Shown in pieces: positions 45,309 through 54,853 of a DNA stretch of 64,000 nt (its first letter is position 1; every line of letters begins with the position of its first letter). The position numbers and the translations under genes were made by a program. The stretch spans positions 1,798,001 to 1,862,000 of the forward strand of contig CP002190.1 in assembly GCA_000525675.1 (NCBI GenBank). The letters are read 5' to 3'. The notes below the pieces were generated by a model. It saw only the letters and a program-made list of their open reading frames with translations. It was not told the origin of the DNA and ran no database searches. Source of the stretch: Bdellovibrio bacteriovorus W. Its GTDB lineage: Bacteria > Bdellovibrionota > Bdellovibrionia > Bdellovibrionales > Bdellovibrionaceae.

Positions 45309-45436
45309 AGAGATTGGTCAAATGGGTTCAGATGCAAGGCGGAGGGTTCTGCCCGCAACGGAGGCGTACTATATGTACGCCGGAGAGAGGACAGGGCCCG
45401 ACAACGCAGTCAGATGGGCCCATTTCACCGATCTCT
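45309..45436. repeat. long fold-back element
   Basis: Ends are imperfect inverted repeats of about 20 bases (left AGAGATTGGTCAAATGGG; right, reverse strand, AGAGATCGGTGAAATGGG). The centre is a perfect GGCGTAC-TATAT-GTACGCC palindrome. The pattern (AAGGCGGAGG left, AACGCAGTCAGATGGGCC right) recalls dispersed palindromes common in proteobacterial intergenic regions. It abuts the stop codon of the next gene. Confidence 0.65.
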
Positions 45437-45437
45437 C

Positions 45438-46394
45438 CTAGTAGATGAGGAGGCGGCCATAGTCTACTGTCGGTCTCGCCCCACAAGTAGCTAAATTCTT
45501 AGTCCAAGATTTATTGATAGATAATGTATCTTCACTGATAACCACAGAGAACTTCGTTTTCGGCCCTGCTTCACCATTTAACTGACCCGTCATTTTATGG
45601 CAGTTGGCTTCAGCTTGAAGAGTTAGATTTTCTCCAGAAACTTTTGAGTTAAAAGTTCTTCCTGCACTACCTGGGTAAGTCATTTGAGCTGTTGTCTCAA
45701 GAATACGAACATCGCCTGCTAATAGACTTTCCTGTTCAACGATCATTTTAATATCTAAAGTCAGTGCATGGTTACGAATACCTTGCCCCTTAGCGCCCTT
45801 CAAAAGACCATTAGATTTCACGACAACTTCTAAAAGTCTTCCAGCTTCATCACCAGCTACAGGCCCTACAGAAAGAGTGTAAGAGTTCTCTAGCATGTTC
45901 ACGAAATTCTTTTCTTTATCTAAAGCATCCGAATATGTCTTTAAATCCTTACCTGACACTTCAAACTTCAACTGATTTTCAGGATTTACAAAACGAACTT
46001 CGTAATTGCGTTGAGAACGAGTTTTCCAGCGACCATTGGCAGCTTCGTACTCAAGGTTAGAAGAGTTCGACGACATTCTTAGATGGTCTAAATCTCCACC
46101 TTCATTTTTTACTTCATCAACTCTGTATTGTTTCTCAACCCCGTTCAGTGTCCCCATAGCGACCTTAACTAGCTCCACAGCTTCGATCTGTCTTTCAACG
46201 AGATAGCCAGAAAGTGCGTAATTCCCTAAAGAGAAATCATTGGCTGCATCTTTCTTTGGAACATTCGTACGATTTTTACGTGCGTTGATCTTGGCGCGAG
46301 TTGAATCGTCCACCACCGCTTTATCTTGCGGAGTACACGCCGTGAATAAAAGAGCCGAGAGTAAAAGACCTGTCGTGATTTTTATAGTTTTCAT
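45438..46394 (-). CDS. lipoprotein, unknown
   Basis: 318-residue predicted lipoprotein (lipobox LLFTAC, mature start CTPQDKAV). The mature chain is beta-rich with repeated strands (NYEVRFVNPENQLKFEVSG, ETTAQMTYPGSAGRTFNSKVSG, KFSVVISEDTLSIN) and two further cysteines near the end (NCHKM and ATCGARP), probably disulfide-bonded. Last gene of a run on the minus strand from 52397; the 82-base gap leaves co-transcription open. No ribosome site is obvious. Confidence 0.75.
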   Translation of the reverse strand: MKTIKITTGLLLSALLFTACTPQDKAVVDDSTRAKINARKNRTNVPKKDAANDFSLGNYALSGYLVERQIEAVELVKVAMGTLNGVEKQYRVDEVKNEGGDLDHLRMSSNSSNLEYEAANGRWKTRSQRNYEVRFVNPENQLKFEVSGKDLKTYSDALDKEKNFVNMLENSYTLSVGPVAGDEAGRLLEVVVKSNGLLKGAKGQGIRNHALTLDIKMIVEQESLLAGDVRILETTAQMTYPGSAGRTFNSKVSGENLTLQAEANCHKMTGQLNGEAGPKTKFSVVISEDTLSINKSWTKNLATCGARPTVDYGRLLIY

Positions 46395-46476
46395 GGGCCC
46401 AGAATCTAGCCTGATTTGCTCTGTATTGCCACAGGAACTCTCTGCATCAGAAGAATATTAACCAAATCCTAAAAAT

Positions 46477-47646
46477 TTACATGAGTGTAAAAATATTAAA
46501 CAGGCAGGGTATCCCGCCATTGCTAATAGAAACTTGCTCCTGCAGGCGATAACCCTTAGGGGCCTTAACCTTCCCCCCGCTGCGAGGAAAAAGTAAACCC
46601 ATCTTTTGAGGGCTATAAACCGCAATAAGCCCCTCAATGAGAGATCTCAAGCTTTCTGAAGACTGCTCAATTCTTTCACCATACGGCGGATTGACGACCA
46701 ACCAAGCCCCCTGGGGAAGGTTTTCATGCCCCTTCAGAGCATCTCCTTGAAAGACTTTAAATGCAGGTGCCGTTGGCGCGCGTTGCTGCACAAGAGCTTC
46801 GGCAACTTGCTGAAGATTCTTCTCTGCAGACTTTTGCATCTTTTCAGAGAGATCCACTCCATAAAGCTCTTTAAATGGATTCTTAGGAAAGCTTTTGTAA
46901 TTCAGATAAAACTTGTCTGCTTGAAATAGTTTAGGCGCCCTCTTCCAAGCCTGAAAAGCATAGGCGCGCGAAAAGTGCCCCGCGGCCCATCCCATCGCTT
47001 CAGAAAGGAAAGTTCCAGAACCCATCATTGGGTCCATTAAGACAATCTCATCGCCAGCCTCTGGAGCTGATTTTAAAAGCTCTTGAAGCATTTTCGCTGC
47101 TAAAGTTTCACGGAGTGGGGCTTCACCTTTGAGCTGCCCCCAACCTCGCTTATGAAGATGCTCACCTGTGGTGTCCAAACTGATAGTACAAAGATCATTT
47201 GCGAAGCGAATAAAAATTCCGTCTTGCAGTTCCTCTGATTCGTTTTTTCCGAAGATCTCATCCAATGCTGCTTGAGCACTTTCTTGAATACGTTTTTCGT
47301 TATTCAGGCGGCTTGTTTGAGCGGCTACTGAAAACTGAATGGCAGATGAGTGGAAATAGTCTTTCCAAGGCAGAACTTTAAAGCGACCGTAGAAGCTTGG
47401 GAAGTCTTTGGCTTTAAATTGCGCTAATCGCAATAAGACTCGGTTGGCGGTTTTAAGAAAGAAATTAAACTGAAGTCCAATAAAAAAATCGCACTCAAGC
47501 TCGACTCCCCCTTTTAGAACTTTCAGTTCTGGCAGAGGCTCTGTGAGTGGCTGTGCAGACTTATTCAGAAGTCTTGGCCAAACGGCCTTGATTTCTTCAC
47601 AGACAGATTCTTCAAATCCCAGAGGAGTCGCGATAAAAAACTGCAT
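46477..47646 (-). CDS. THUMP-type RNA methyltransferase (RlmL/TrmN-like)
   Basis: 389-residue protein of the UPF0020/RlmL group. The N-terminal part (MQFFIATPLGFEESVCEEIKAVW, then FYGRFKVLPWKDYFH) is the ferredoxin-like plus THUMP RNA-binding region; the catalytic domain has PLRETLAAKML, LMDPMMGSGTFLSEA (SAM binding) and VVNPPYGERI, the N-methyltransferase NPPY motif. It should methylate a guanine or adenine base in rRNA or tRNA. Its ATG overlaps the stop of the preceding beta-barrel gene (TAATG), with GGAG upstream, an odd partnership for an RNA enzyme. Confidence 0.88.
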   Translation of the reverse strand: MQFFIATPLGFEESVCEEIKAVWPRLLNKSAQPLTEPLPELKVLKGGVELECDFFIGLQFNFFLKTANRVLLRLAQFKAKDFPSFYGRFKVLPWKDYFHSSAIQFSVAAQTSRLNNEKRIQESAQAALDEIFGKNESEELQDGIFIRFANDLCTISLDTTGEHLHKRGWGQLKGEAPLRETLAAKMLQELLKSAPEAGDEIVLMDPMMGSGTFLSEAMGWAAGHFSRAYAFQAWKRAPKLFQADKFYLNYKSFPKNPFKELYGVDLSEKMQKSAEKNLQQVAEALVQQRAPTAPAFKVFQGDALKGHENLPQGAWLVVNPPYGERIEQSSESLRSLIEGLIAVYSPQKMGLLFPRSGGKVKAPKGYRLQEQVSISNGGIPCLFNIFTLM

Positions 47647-48713
47647 TAGAATCTCCAGTAGGCATCACAAAGAACGTAATAACCATCCACAGGCGATAAC
47701 TTGAAGGAGACAACATCGGTCGCATTCAGAGAACAGCTGGCATGGAAAGAGTCCCAAATTTTCAGGTAACTGAGGTATCCCCCAACCGCCTTTTTTTCGA
47801 AGTTATAACTGGGGCCTAATAGAATTCTATCCCAATTATCTAGAATGAATTCGTAACCCGTTTGAAAGGAACTCGTACCAAAAGATTTAATGGCCGTTGC
47901 GTCTGATGCCGAATCAAAACTCACAAGGGCTACGGTTAAAAGGGTGTGCGAAACCACGCTCTCTGAAGAAACTGAATCCCAGTGAATATTTAAGTTAAGA
48001 GTGGATTTCGGTTGATTCGGAATATTTGCGTAACTCAAACCCATTGCAAAGACATTTGAAAACGATTCGTAAACTTGCATCTTTGCGCCGGCATTAACGG
48101 CACCCAAAAAGTTTGCAGGAACAATCGTGCTCACCGTCAGCCATTTCTTCAGACCGTAGTTAACCTGACCAAACCACGTCACTAGGAACTCATCTTCCCA
48201 AAGATTGTGAGCTGTTTCCCCAACAGCAACCCCTTGGGTATAAAGAGGTTTGTACTTGGAAGAAATACTTTTACCAGCGTCCCGTACAAGTAGATCTGTC
48301 GTCCCCTTGTAACGAACGTTCTCTGTCGAGAGATCAAGATGATAAACACTATCGCCAACTTGAATAAGATTTACGCGCGATTGACGTAAAAGCTCGCAGG
48401 TGATTTCGAAAGTTCCATCTTGTTTATTTTCAATTCCAGTAACTTCTAAAAATCCAATGATTCCTACAGAGGGTGTCTGCGATTCCGCGGCAATCACTTC
48501 TCCGATAAACCAATCATTGAAATGACTGACAGCTTTTAAAGTTTTATGATCAATAATGGATTGAACGCGAGCTCTAGATTGAGGATTTCTAGCTTTTTCA
48601 GTTTTTTCGGCCGAGGGTTCGCGCAAAATGAGGGGCACATCTTCTTCGACCTGCGCCATCGAAATTGAGCAGGAAAAAGTTAAAATAACCGCACATAAGA
48701 TTCTAAGAAACAT
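47646..48713 (-). CDS. predicted outer-membrane protein, unknown
   Basis: 355-residue exported protein: signal peptide ending ISMAQ, a soluble-looking domain to about residue 130 (IGEVIAAES, GIIGFLEVTGIE, LLRQSRVNLIQVGDSVYHLDLS), then a beta-barrel-like half with strands such as KWLTVSTIVPANFLG and a final YYVLCDAYWRF ending in Phe. The N-terminal part may be periplasmic. No family recognised. It sits between the EF-hand lipoprotein and the RNA methyltransferase and is translationally coupled to the latter. Confidence 0.72.
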   Translation of the reverse strand: MFLRILCAVILTFSCSISMAQVEEDVPLILREPSAEKTEKARNPQSRARVQSIIDHKTLKAVSHFNDWFIGEVIAAESQTPSVGIIGFLEVTGIENKQDGTFEITCELLRQSRVNLIQVGDSVYHLDLSTENVRYKGTTDLLVRDAGKSISSKYKPLYTQGVAVGETAHNLWEDEFLVTWFGQVNYGLKKWLTVSTIVPANFLGAVNAGAKMQVYESFSNVFAMGLSYANIPNQPKSTLNLNIHWDSVSSESVVSHTLLTVALVSFDSASDATAIKSFGTSSFQTGYEFILDNWDRILLGPSYNFEKKAVGGYLSYLKIWDSFHASCSLNATDVVSFKLSPVDGYYVLCDAYWRF

Positions 48714-48751
48714 AGCCGTGAGCCCCCGTTTGGACTCACGCTATCGCAAGT

Positions 48752-51037
48752 TTATTGCTTGTTCAATTGATCCTTCAATGTGCCGAATAATCGCGCAATT
48801 TTCATGCGCTGAGCCTCTCCAACACCCCAAGCTTTGCTGAACTGGAATCCTGCAAGATCAGTCGCTGTCGGTATAGTGCCTTTAAAGACCAAGTAGGCAA
48901 ATCCCTCTTTTAAAATCGTCTCTGAACTCACCCCAGTGATATCTCTAAAGAACGAAATAAATCGCGGAGACGCTCTATAAACTTCATCCAAGGACAAGGA
49001 TTGGTTAAAATCAGTGTCATAGAGAACCATCACAGCTTCAATGTAGTGAAGAATCGTCACAAACGTGCGAATATTTGCCGTCTCAATCACCCCTGCTTTT
49101 TGATCTATCGTGACCGCAGCGACGTAAATATAGCGATAAAACTCATCCCACTGCTCAGGTGTTAACGCATTAACATACTGCACCATGCCTGGGAGATTAT
49201 TGAAGTAGAGATGAAAGCTACGTCTTAGCTGAGCTTTGAAGCAGTTCTCCGCAAGAAGTTTTTCACCGAAAACATCTACTCCGTTGATCGCACATCCTGC
49301 CTGCACCATATCTCGAGATACATCCGCAGAAGAAGAAAGGCCCGCAGAAAATAACAAACTAATAAACTCATAGGTTTCAGAGAATGACATGCGATCATTC
49401 CCGTCACCGCTAAAGGTAAAGAAGTTCGCCTCTAAGAAACTACGACCGCCCGAATTTGCAGATCGCGGATCAAAGGCTTTCAGCTCTAAACCCAACTCTT
49501 GAAAATCATCGTACCACTGAATAAGGCCAGCCTTACTCATCGAAGCTCTGCCAACAAATTGGCGATCCGTATGTTCACCGTATCCCATCAATAAGAAACG
49601 CGTCAGGGTTCGCATGAGATTCGCACGTGTTAAGGAACTCCAGCTTTGTTTCAGTCGCTGCCCTTGGGATAACATATACAGACGCCCTTGTTCATTAAAC
49701 GCCAAGGGGTTTGAGGCGAACAATGTCTGACCAAAATCACTCCAAGAATCCATGATGGCCTGCAACTCAAACGGCTCTTTTGTTAGCCCCTTTGCGACGG
49801 CGACCGCATCAAAATTCTTATAGGCTTCTTGGAGGCGGGACCAATTGCTTCCTTGTTCGGCATATAAGCTATTCACAAAGAGCTGTTGATGCTGCCAAAT
49901 ATTAAGTTCGCGTTGAAGTGTAGCTAAATGTTTCTTCTCAAGTCCTTGCAGTCCACGAGAATCCTGCATGCGCATTGGATCTAAGATTCGAATAAGCACA
50001 GCACGATAAGTCTTCATCATTGCATGAGAAGAAATTTGCGGAGCAATGATGGGCATAAACTCATTCAGCAATTGATCCAAATCCTGAACCGGAATTTTTC
50101 CCGTATTTTTTAATTGATGAGAATTTTCTAAAATTCTAATTCCTTGAGAGAGGAATCTCGCAAAAAGTCCCACTTGAGTTGGAGTCTTTAAATCAAAGTC
50201 ACCAAAAGAATAGTGATACTTCAAACCCATCTCGTAAAGATCAATAAGAGTGTCGAGACTGTCTTTCCATTGTTGAGAATCTATAAAGCGAGCGCGCTTT
50301 CCCATTAAAACATTCTTGCCGGACTCTACTAATGGCAACCATTTGCTGTACTGCTCATAGGGCTCAAAAGTTTTCTCACCCTTGATAAAAGACGCCAATC
50401 CCGCAAACGCTTTTTTAGCATCTTCAAAACTGTACTCAGAACGGGACACCTCGGTGGCATCAATCAGGCGGTGTAAGCTCTGTCTTAGTCTTGAAGTGGC
50501 GCTATGAATGGTTTCCCATTCTGTCGCTTTCTTTTCGCTATTGCTTAGTAAGAGTGGCAAGTGAGGAACTAAAGCCGTCAACTCTTGTTTTAGTACCGTC
50601 AGCAAATCGACGATAGAGTCAATTTCGACTTTCGTGATATATCTTTCAGAGCCGCCCAGAATAGCGACTTTAATCTTCATCAACTCTGCAGCAAACTCAG
50701 GGGAGACATTGTTTTCTTTAAGAAAGTATTTGCCAAAGAATCGTCGCATTTCCTCGACAGTGTAGGCATTTTCTTTAGAACCAAATGTTCTTTTATTAAA
50801 ATATCTAAGCGCCTCGGACATACAGTCAAAGCCTGCACTCACGTCGGTCTCGACAGCTTGGCCCAGAGAGAACAACTCCAGTTGGTGTGGAAGATCTTTC
50901 AGACACGCAAGTTTATCATCCGAGAATTCGATCACCTCTGGTTCTGATTTTTTTCCAGAAAGATATTCTCCACAACCGACACTTGAGAGCGCCACTATGG
51001 AGGAGAGACTCCATTTTATGATCTTTTTAAAAGACAT
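48752..51037 (-). CDS. EF-hand lipoprotein, unknown
   Basis: 761-residue predicted lipoprotein (lipobox SSVGC). Mostly helical, no overall family recognised. Two EF-hand-like calcium loops are visible: SGDGNDRMSFSE at about residue 540 and DTDFNQSLSLDE at about 673; the second fits the canonical Dx[DN]xDG pattern well except for Gln where Gly is usual. The ATG at 51037 lies inside the upstream barrel gene (11-base overlap) with GGAG eight bases before it, indicating coupling. A calcium-dependent envelope protein is the best reading. Confidence 0.8.
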   Translation of the reverse strand: MSFKKIIKWSLSSIVALSSVGCGEYLSGKKSEPEVIEFSDDKLACLKDLPHQLELFSLGQAVETDVSAGFDCMSEALRYFNKRTFGSKENAYTVEEMRRFFGKYFLKENNVSPEFAAELMKIKVAILGGSERYITKVEIDSIVDLLTVLKQELTALVPHLPLLLSNSEKKATEWETIHSATSRLRQSLHRLIDATEVSRSEYSFEDAKKAFAGLASFIKGEKTFEPYEQYSKWLPLVESGKNVLMGKRARFIDSQQWKDSLDTLIDLYEMGLKYHYSFGDFDLKTPTQVGLFARFLSQGIRILENSHQLKNTGKIPVQDLDQLLNEFMPIIAPQISSHAMMKTYRAVLIRILDPMRMQDSRGLQGLEKKHLATLQRELNIWQHQQLFVNSLYAEQGSNWSRLQEAYKNFDAVAVAKGLTKEPFELQAIMDSWSDFGQTLFASNPLAFNEQGRLYMLSQGQRLKQSWSSLTRANLMRTLTRFLLMGYGEHTDRQFVGRASMSKAGLIQWYDDFQELGLELKAFDPRSANSGGRSFLEANFFTFSGDGNDRMSFSETYEFISLLFSAGLSSSADVSRDMVQAGCAINGVDVFGEKLLAENCFKAQLRRSFHLYFNNLPGMVQYVNALTPEQWDEFYRYIYVAAVTIDQKAGVIETANIRTFVTILHYIEAVMVLYDTDFNQSLSLDEVYRASPRFISFFRDITGVSSETILKEGFAYLVFKGTIPTATDLAGFQFSKAWGVGEAQRMKIARLFGTLKDQLNKQ

Positions 51038-52397
51038 AAGCTGCTCCAAACATTAAACGATCGTTATTCTCAAACTGCGCGATTTCATTTTGATTCTTCG
51101 CCGACAAAGCTCCTGCCTTTAAAAGCTGCGCTTCTCCCACAAAGGACCATAGAGCCGACAATCTAAATCTTGCACTCACTCTAATTAAATCAAATTTATT
51201 AAGCTCTGAATGAATATAGCCAAGTCGTGTGATCAGTTGACGCCCTTTTGCCAAGGTTAAGTTCGTCATGATCGAAGCTTGGGTCGCTTGACGGAATGGA
51301 TAGCGTACCATCAGTGGTGCCCTGCTTGGATTTGCAAGATCACCTTCTTCACGTACTTGACCACCAAAGATATCTAAATGCTGGAGACTCCAACCCCAAC
51401 GATTATTGCTCCATTCAATAAATGGAGAAATCATCAAAGAGTCTTCGAATACTGGATGCGTCCATTGCTCATCAAATATTTCATCTTGAGAAGGCTTATC
51501 GTAGATACCACTGATCCCCATTCGCAAAGATCCATGGCGATAAGTGATATCTCCGCCCATTAGGGAGTGATAGAAAACTTGTGGTTGTAAGTTTACGGCA
51601 CCTTTGAGTTGGCCAACATCCAACTTGCCCTCGTAACCGATAGCCAGTTGATTGGATGGTTTATAGATGTATGACAACTGAGCCTGCAGGGACTTAGGGT
51701 CCCCGAAAGAAAGCTTGGCACCGAAAGAATTTTGCAAAACGATTTGCGACTCATTCGGTTTTTCAAAAGTATAGTCAATCGCAGTCGCTTCACTCCAAAT
51801 ACGAATACTTTCTGGAGGTCGACGGAACCACGGGTTCCCGCGAACAAAACTGCCGTTTTCGATTTCAAAACTAGGTCCCTGATCTGGTAAATAAAATGGA
51901 GAGGCAAAGAGCATCAAGGCATAATAAGGCTTATCGACTTGCCAGAAAATTCCCGTTAAACCCTGATGTTTTGGCGCCAAAGGATTGTATTTAAAAAGAG
52001 GTTCCCAAACGCCAAGATCCCATCGAGCATCGAGCTCATTCCAGAGCATGCGCTTACGGCCCAGATAAAACGTTTCATCGTCACCTGATTTATTTTGAAC
52101 GTAGAACTCAGAGATATTGAGATAGTTTAAAAGTGGAGCTCCCATGGCTACCCCACCGGAAATATCCATTTTAAGGATATCATTAGAGAAGGCGTCGGTT
52201 TTAATTTGAGCGCCCACAAACTGGTAATCCGTTTTTTGCGTGGCTTCAAAGGTCGGGCTAATAAAAGAGTCCGAAAACACTCGCATTTCAGTCTTAACCT
52301 GAGCCCAAAGAGGGGCTGGCGCGCCCAAGATCAGGCCGCTTAAAAAACCGATTAAAGCTGAAATAGTGCTCTTTTTAGGAGCCTTCAGGAAATTCAT
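51027..52397 (-). CDS. predicted outer-membrane beta-barrel protein
   Basis: 456-residue protein with a signal peptide ending PLWAQ and a mature chain of porin-like alternating strands (KTDYQFVGAQIKTDAFSNDILKMDISGG, DETFYLGRKRMLWNELD, RLGYIHSELNKFDLIRVSARF), ending MFGAAYVF with the C-terminal Phe signal. Family not recognised. GGAGG precedes the ATG. First gene of the probable five-gene unit that continues with the EF-hand lipoprotein, so the two likely form an envelope complex. Divergent from the glycosyltransferase gene. Confidence 0.8.
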   Translation of the reverse strand: MNFLKAPKKSTISALIGFLSGLILGAPAPLWAQVKTEMRVFSDSFISPTFEATQKTDYQFVGAQIKTDAFSNDILKMDISGGVAMGAPLLNYLNISEFYVQNKSGDDETFYLGRKRMLWNELDARWDLGVWEPLFKYNPLAPKHQGLTGIFWQVDKPYYALMLFASPFYLPDQGPSFEIENGSFVRGNPWFRRPPESIRIWSEATAIDYTFEKPNESQIVLQNSFGAKLSFGDPKSLQAQLSYIYKPSNQLAIGYEGKLDVGQLKGAVNLQPQVFYHSLMGGDITYRHGSLRMGISGIYDKPSQDEIFDEQWTHPVFEDSLMISPFIEWSNNRWGWSLQHLDIFGGQVREEGDLANPSRAPLMVRYPFRQATQASIMTNLTLAKGRQLITRLGYIHSELNKFDLIRVSARFRLSALWSFVGEAQLLKAGALSAKNQNEIAQFENNDRLMFGAAYVF

Positions 52398-52518
52398 AAT
52401 CCTCCAACAAACCCCTTATAGATCAAAGCCCGTGCCGCCTGTAGGCGCCTTATTCCGGCCCAGCATTAATAACTTTTAAACATGTGACCTTTTTTGGCGT
52501 CTTTGTTAGGCTTGGGGG

Positions 52519-53547
52519 ATGGATTTCGGGCCTGCAAAAAATGCTAAATTTTTAATCATTCGTTTTTCTGCTTTTGGGGATGTGGTGCAAACACTGAGCG
52601 TCCCCGCTGCTATTAAAAACAGCTATCCTGAAGCTGAAGTTCACTGGGTGAGTCGTCGCGATATGCAGGGCCTCTTAGTAACTCACCCACAAATCAAAAA
52701 AGTATGGTCCTTTGAACGCAAATCCGGATTAATGGGTCTTTTTCAATTAGCATTAGAAATGCGTCGCGAGAACTATACACATATATATGATGCTCATAAC
52801 AACTTACGCTCTCGCGTTCTGTGTCTGATCCTAAGACCATTTGGTCCTCTTTCTTCTTCACACTTTATTCGCCGCTCGATCAGACGTTTTAAACGTATTT
52901 TACTTTTTCAATTTCGTATCAATAAATTTGAAATGCCTTTTTCGGGTCAAAGAGATCTTCTTGAACCTCTGAAGCCCTGGGGCATTTCTAAAGTTCCTCC
53001 AGCAGCTCCACAGCTTTTCATCACAGATGAAGATTTGAAAAAAGCTTTCGCTGCCATGGATGAATCTCACGATTGGATTGCCCTAGCTCCTTCAGCAGCT
53101 CACATCCTGAAGCGCTGGCCTGTGAGTTATTGGAAAGATCTTATAGCTCGCGAGCCCACTAAGAAATTTATTCTCTTGGGCGGACCAGAAGATAAGTTTC
53201 TTGAAGAGATCGCAGCCACGGCCGCTGATCGCGTAAAGAACTTAGCTGGTAAAATTAGCCTAACCGTCAGTGCTGGAGTTGTGGCGCAATCAAAGCTGCT
53301 GATCTCTAATGATACATGGCTCTTGCATGCCGCTGAACAATTAGGTAAACCGGCTATCGCTTTGATGGGGCCAGCACCTTTTGGTTTCCCTTCGCGCGCG
53401 ACGACGAATATTCTTGAAAGAGATCTTCCTTGTCGCCCTTGCAGCAAGCACGGCCAAGGCCCTTGCGTGAATAAAGAAAAATTCCACCAATGCATGGTTG
53501 ATATCACACCTAGTGAAGTCGCTTCGACCATGAATGAAATGATTTAA
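52519..53547 (+). CDS. glycosyltransferase family 9 (heptosyltransferase-like)
   Basis: 342-residue GT9 enzyme related to WaaC/WaaF/WaaQ, which add heptoses from ADP-heptose to the LPS inner core at the cytoplasmic face. The N-terminus FLIIRFSAFGDVVQTLSVPAAIKNSYP is the classic opening, and the C-terminal half has WIALAPSAAHILKRWP, FILLGGPED, LISNDTWLLHAAEQLGKPAIALMGP. Four cysteines cluster near the end (LPCRPCSKHGQGPC). Start ATG follows GGGGG. Two bases before waaA, so the two form an LPS-core operon. Confidence 0.9.
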   Translation: MDFGPAKNAKFLIIRFSAFGDVVQTLSVPAAIKNSYPEAEVHWVSRRDMQGLLVTHPQIKKVWSFERKSGLMGLFQLALEMRRENYTHIYDAHNNLRSRVLCLILRPFGPLSSSHFIRRSIRRFKRILLFQFRINKFEMPFSGQRDLLEPLKPWGISKVPPAAPQLFITDEDLKKAFAAMDESHDWIALAPSAAHILKRWPVSYWKDLIAREPTKKFILLGGPEDKFLEEIAATAADRVKNLAGKISLTVSAGVVAQSKLLISNDTWLLHAAEQLGKPAIALMGPAPFGFPSRATTNILERDLPCRPCSKHGQGPCVNKEKFHQCMVDITPSEVASTMNEMI

Positions 53548-53549
53548 CA

Positions 53550-54818
53550 ATGAATAAGAAGCTCGCCTTTTTTATTTATAAAAATATCCTTTTCCCCTTT
53601 GCCTTTCTTCTACTTCAATTTTTGCGTCCTCTGTTACCGGCTAAGCTGAAGGAAGCCATTCAAGATAAAAATAATTTAGATTTCACAAATATTAATTTCA
53701 GTGAAAAACCATTTTGGATTCACGCTGCCAGCGGAGAGATTGAGTACGCAAAACCCGTCATGCGTGAACTCAAAAGACGTTTCCCTGAAATCCCCATACT
53801 CGTGACCTACTCCTCGCCTTCTGCAAAAGCCATTTTAGAAAAAATCCCTGAAATCGATCACTGGATGCCAGTGCCTTGGGAATGGTCGACGAGTGTACAA
53901 AAATTCATCTCTCACTTAAGTCCCAGAGCTCTTTTGTTTGCACGAACCGATGTCTGGCCGGTGCTTACAAATACAGTGGCTAAAAATAAAATCCCGATGA
54001 TTCTTTTTTCAGCAACATTTGCGGAAAACTCCTCTCGACTGAAAGGGTTTGGCGGAGCTTTAAATGGCCATGCCTTCAATCAACTTCAAGCCATTCACTG
54101 CGTAAGCACTGAAGATCAGAGCAACGTAGAAAGTTTAAAGCTTACGGCTCCGATTTATGTTTCTGGCGACACACGCTTTGAGCAGGTCTTTTATCGTTTG
54201 GCCCATCCAAAAACTCTGAAAAACAATCTTATGCCAGCCCCTGAAGAGTTTATCTTCATAGCAGGTTCTACATGGCCTGAAGATGAAAGAGTTCTCTTAC
54301 CGGCATTGAGTCAGATGCAGGGAGTGTTTTTAAAATCGATCATTGCTCCTCATGAAGTCGGAGAAGAGCATCTCTTAAACCTCGAAGAACAAATCACAGC
54401 GCTTGGTATGAAGTCTGTTCGTTACACTGAGGCCTCTGAGTGGAAAGCCGATGAGGTTTTAATTATTGATCGCGTTGGTATCTTAGCTGAGTTGTACACA
54501 TGGGCGGATGTGGCTTTTATTGGTGGGTCCTTTAAAAAACAGGTTCACAGTGTGATGGAAGCCTTGGCGGCGGGACTGCCGGTGCTCGTTGGCCCTCACC
54601 ATAAGAATAACCGTGAAGCTCTTTACTATATGAAGAAGACTTTCCCCATGGGCACGATCGTGCAGAGTTTTTCTCAATCCGTAGAGCTTGCCAACATTTT
54701 GGCAAAACTGAAAACTCATCAGGGTGATTTTTTAAACTATAAAACTAAAATCAAAAATGAAGTGGTGCAGAACCAATTTGCCACAGAGAAAGTTTTAACA
54801 AGCCTTCCTTCAAAATAG
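53550..54818 (+). CDS. waaA: 3-deoxy-D-manno-octulosonic acid transferase
   Basis: 422-residue Kdo transferase (GT30) that attaches Kdo from CMP-Kdo to the lipid A precursor at the inner membrane. Seen: an N-terminal hydrophobic anchor (FFIYKNILFPFAFLLLQFL), FWIHAASGEIEYAKPV (catalytic Glu region), LFARTDVWPVL, YVSGDTRFEQV, AGSTWPEDERVLLPAL and FIGGSFKKQVHSVMEALAAGLPVLVGPHHKN. Many homologues have NxxE in this last motif (HNxLEP); here it is HSVMEA. Starts two bases after the GT9 stop. Whether one or two Kdo residues are added is not evident. Confidence 0.9.
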   Translation: MNKKLAFFIYKNILFPFAFLLLQFLRPLLPAKLKEAIQDKNNLDFTNINFSEKPFWIHAASGEIEYAKPVMRELKRRFPEIPILVTYSSPSAKAILEKIPEIDHWMPVPWEWSTSVQKFISHLSPRALLFARTDVWPVLTNTVAKNKIPMILFSATFAENSSRLKGFGGALNGHAFNQLQAIHCVSTEDQSNVESLKLTAPIYVSGDTRFEQVFYRLAHPKTLKNNLMPAPEEFIFIAGSTWPEDERVLLPALSQMQGVFLKSIIAPHEVGEEHLLNLEEQITALGMKSVRYTEASEWKADEVLIIDRVGILAELYTWADVAFIGGSFKKQVHSVMEALAAGLPVLVGPHHKNNREALYYMKKTFPMGTIVQSFSQSVELANILAKLKTHQGDFLNYKTKIKNEVVQNQFATEKVLTSLPSK

Positions 54819-54829
54819 ATTCAATTCTA

Positions 54830-54853
54830 ACGACTACTTCTTAAAGTAGTCGT
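54830..54853. terminator. perfect hairpin over the solute-binding protein stop codon
   Basis: ACGACTACTT and AAGTAGTCGT pair perfectly around loop CTTA. The stop codon of the minus-strand gene is within the left arm and waaA ends 11 bases away. No T-run on either side, as with the hairpin at 28974. Confidence 0.5.
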
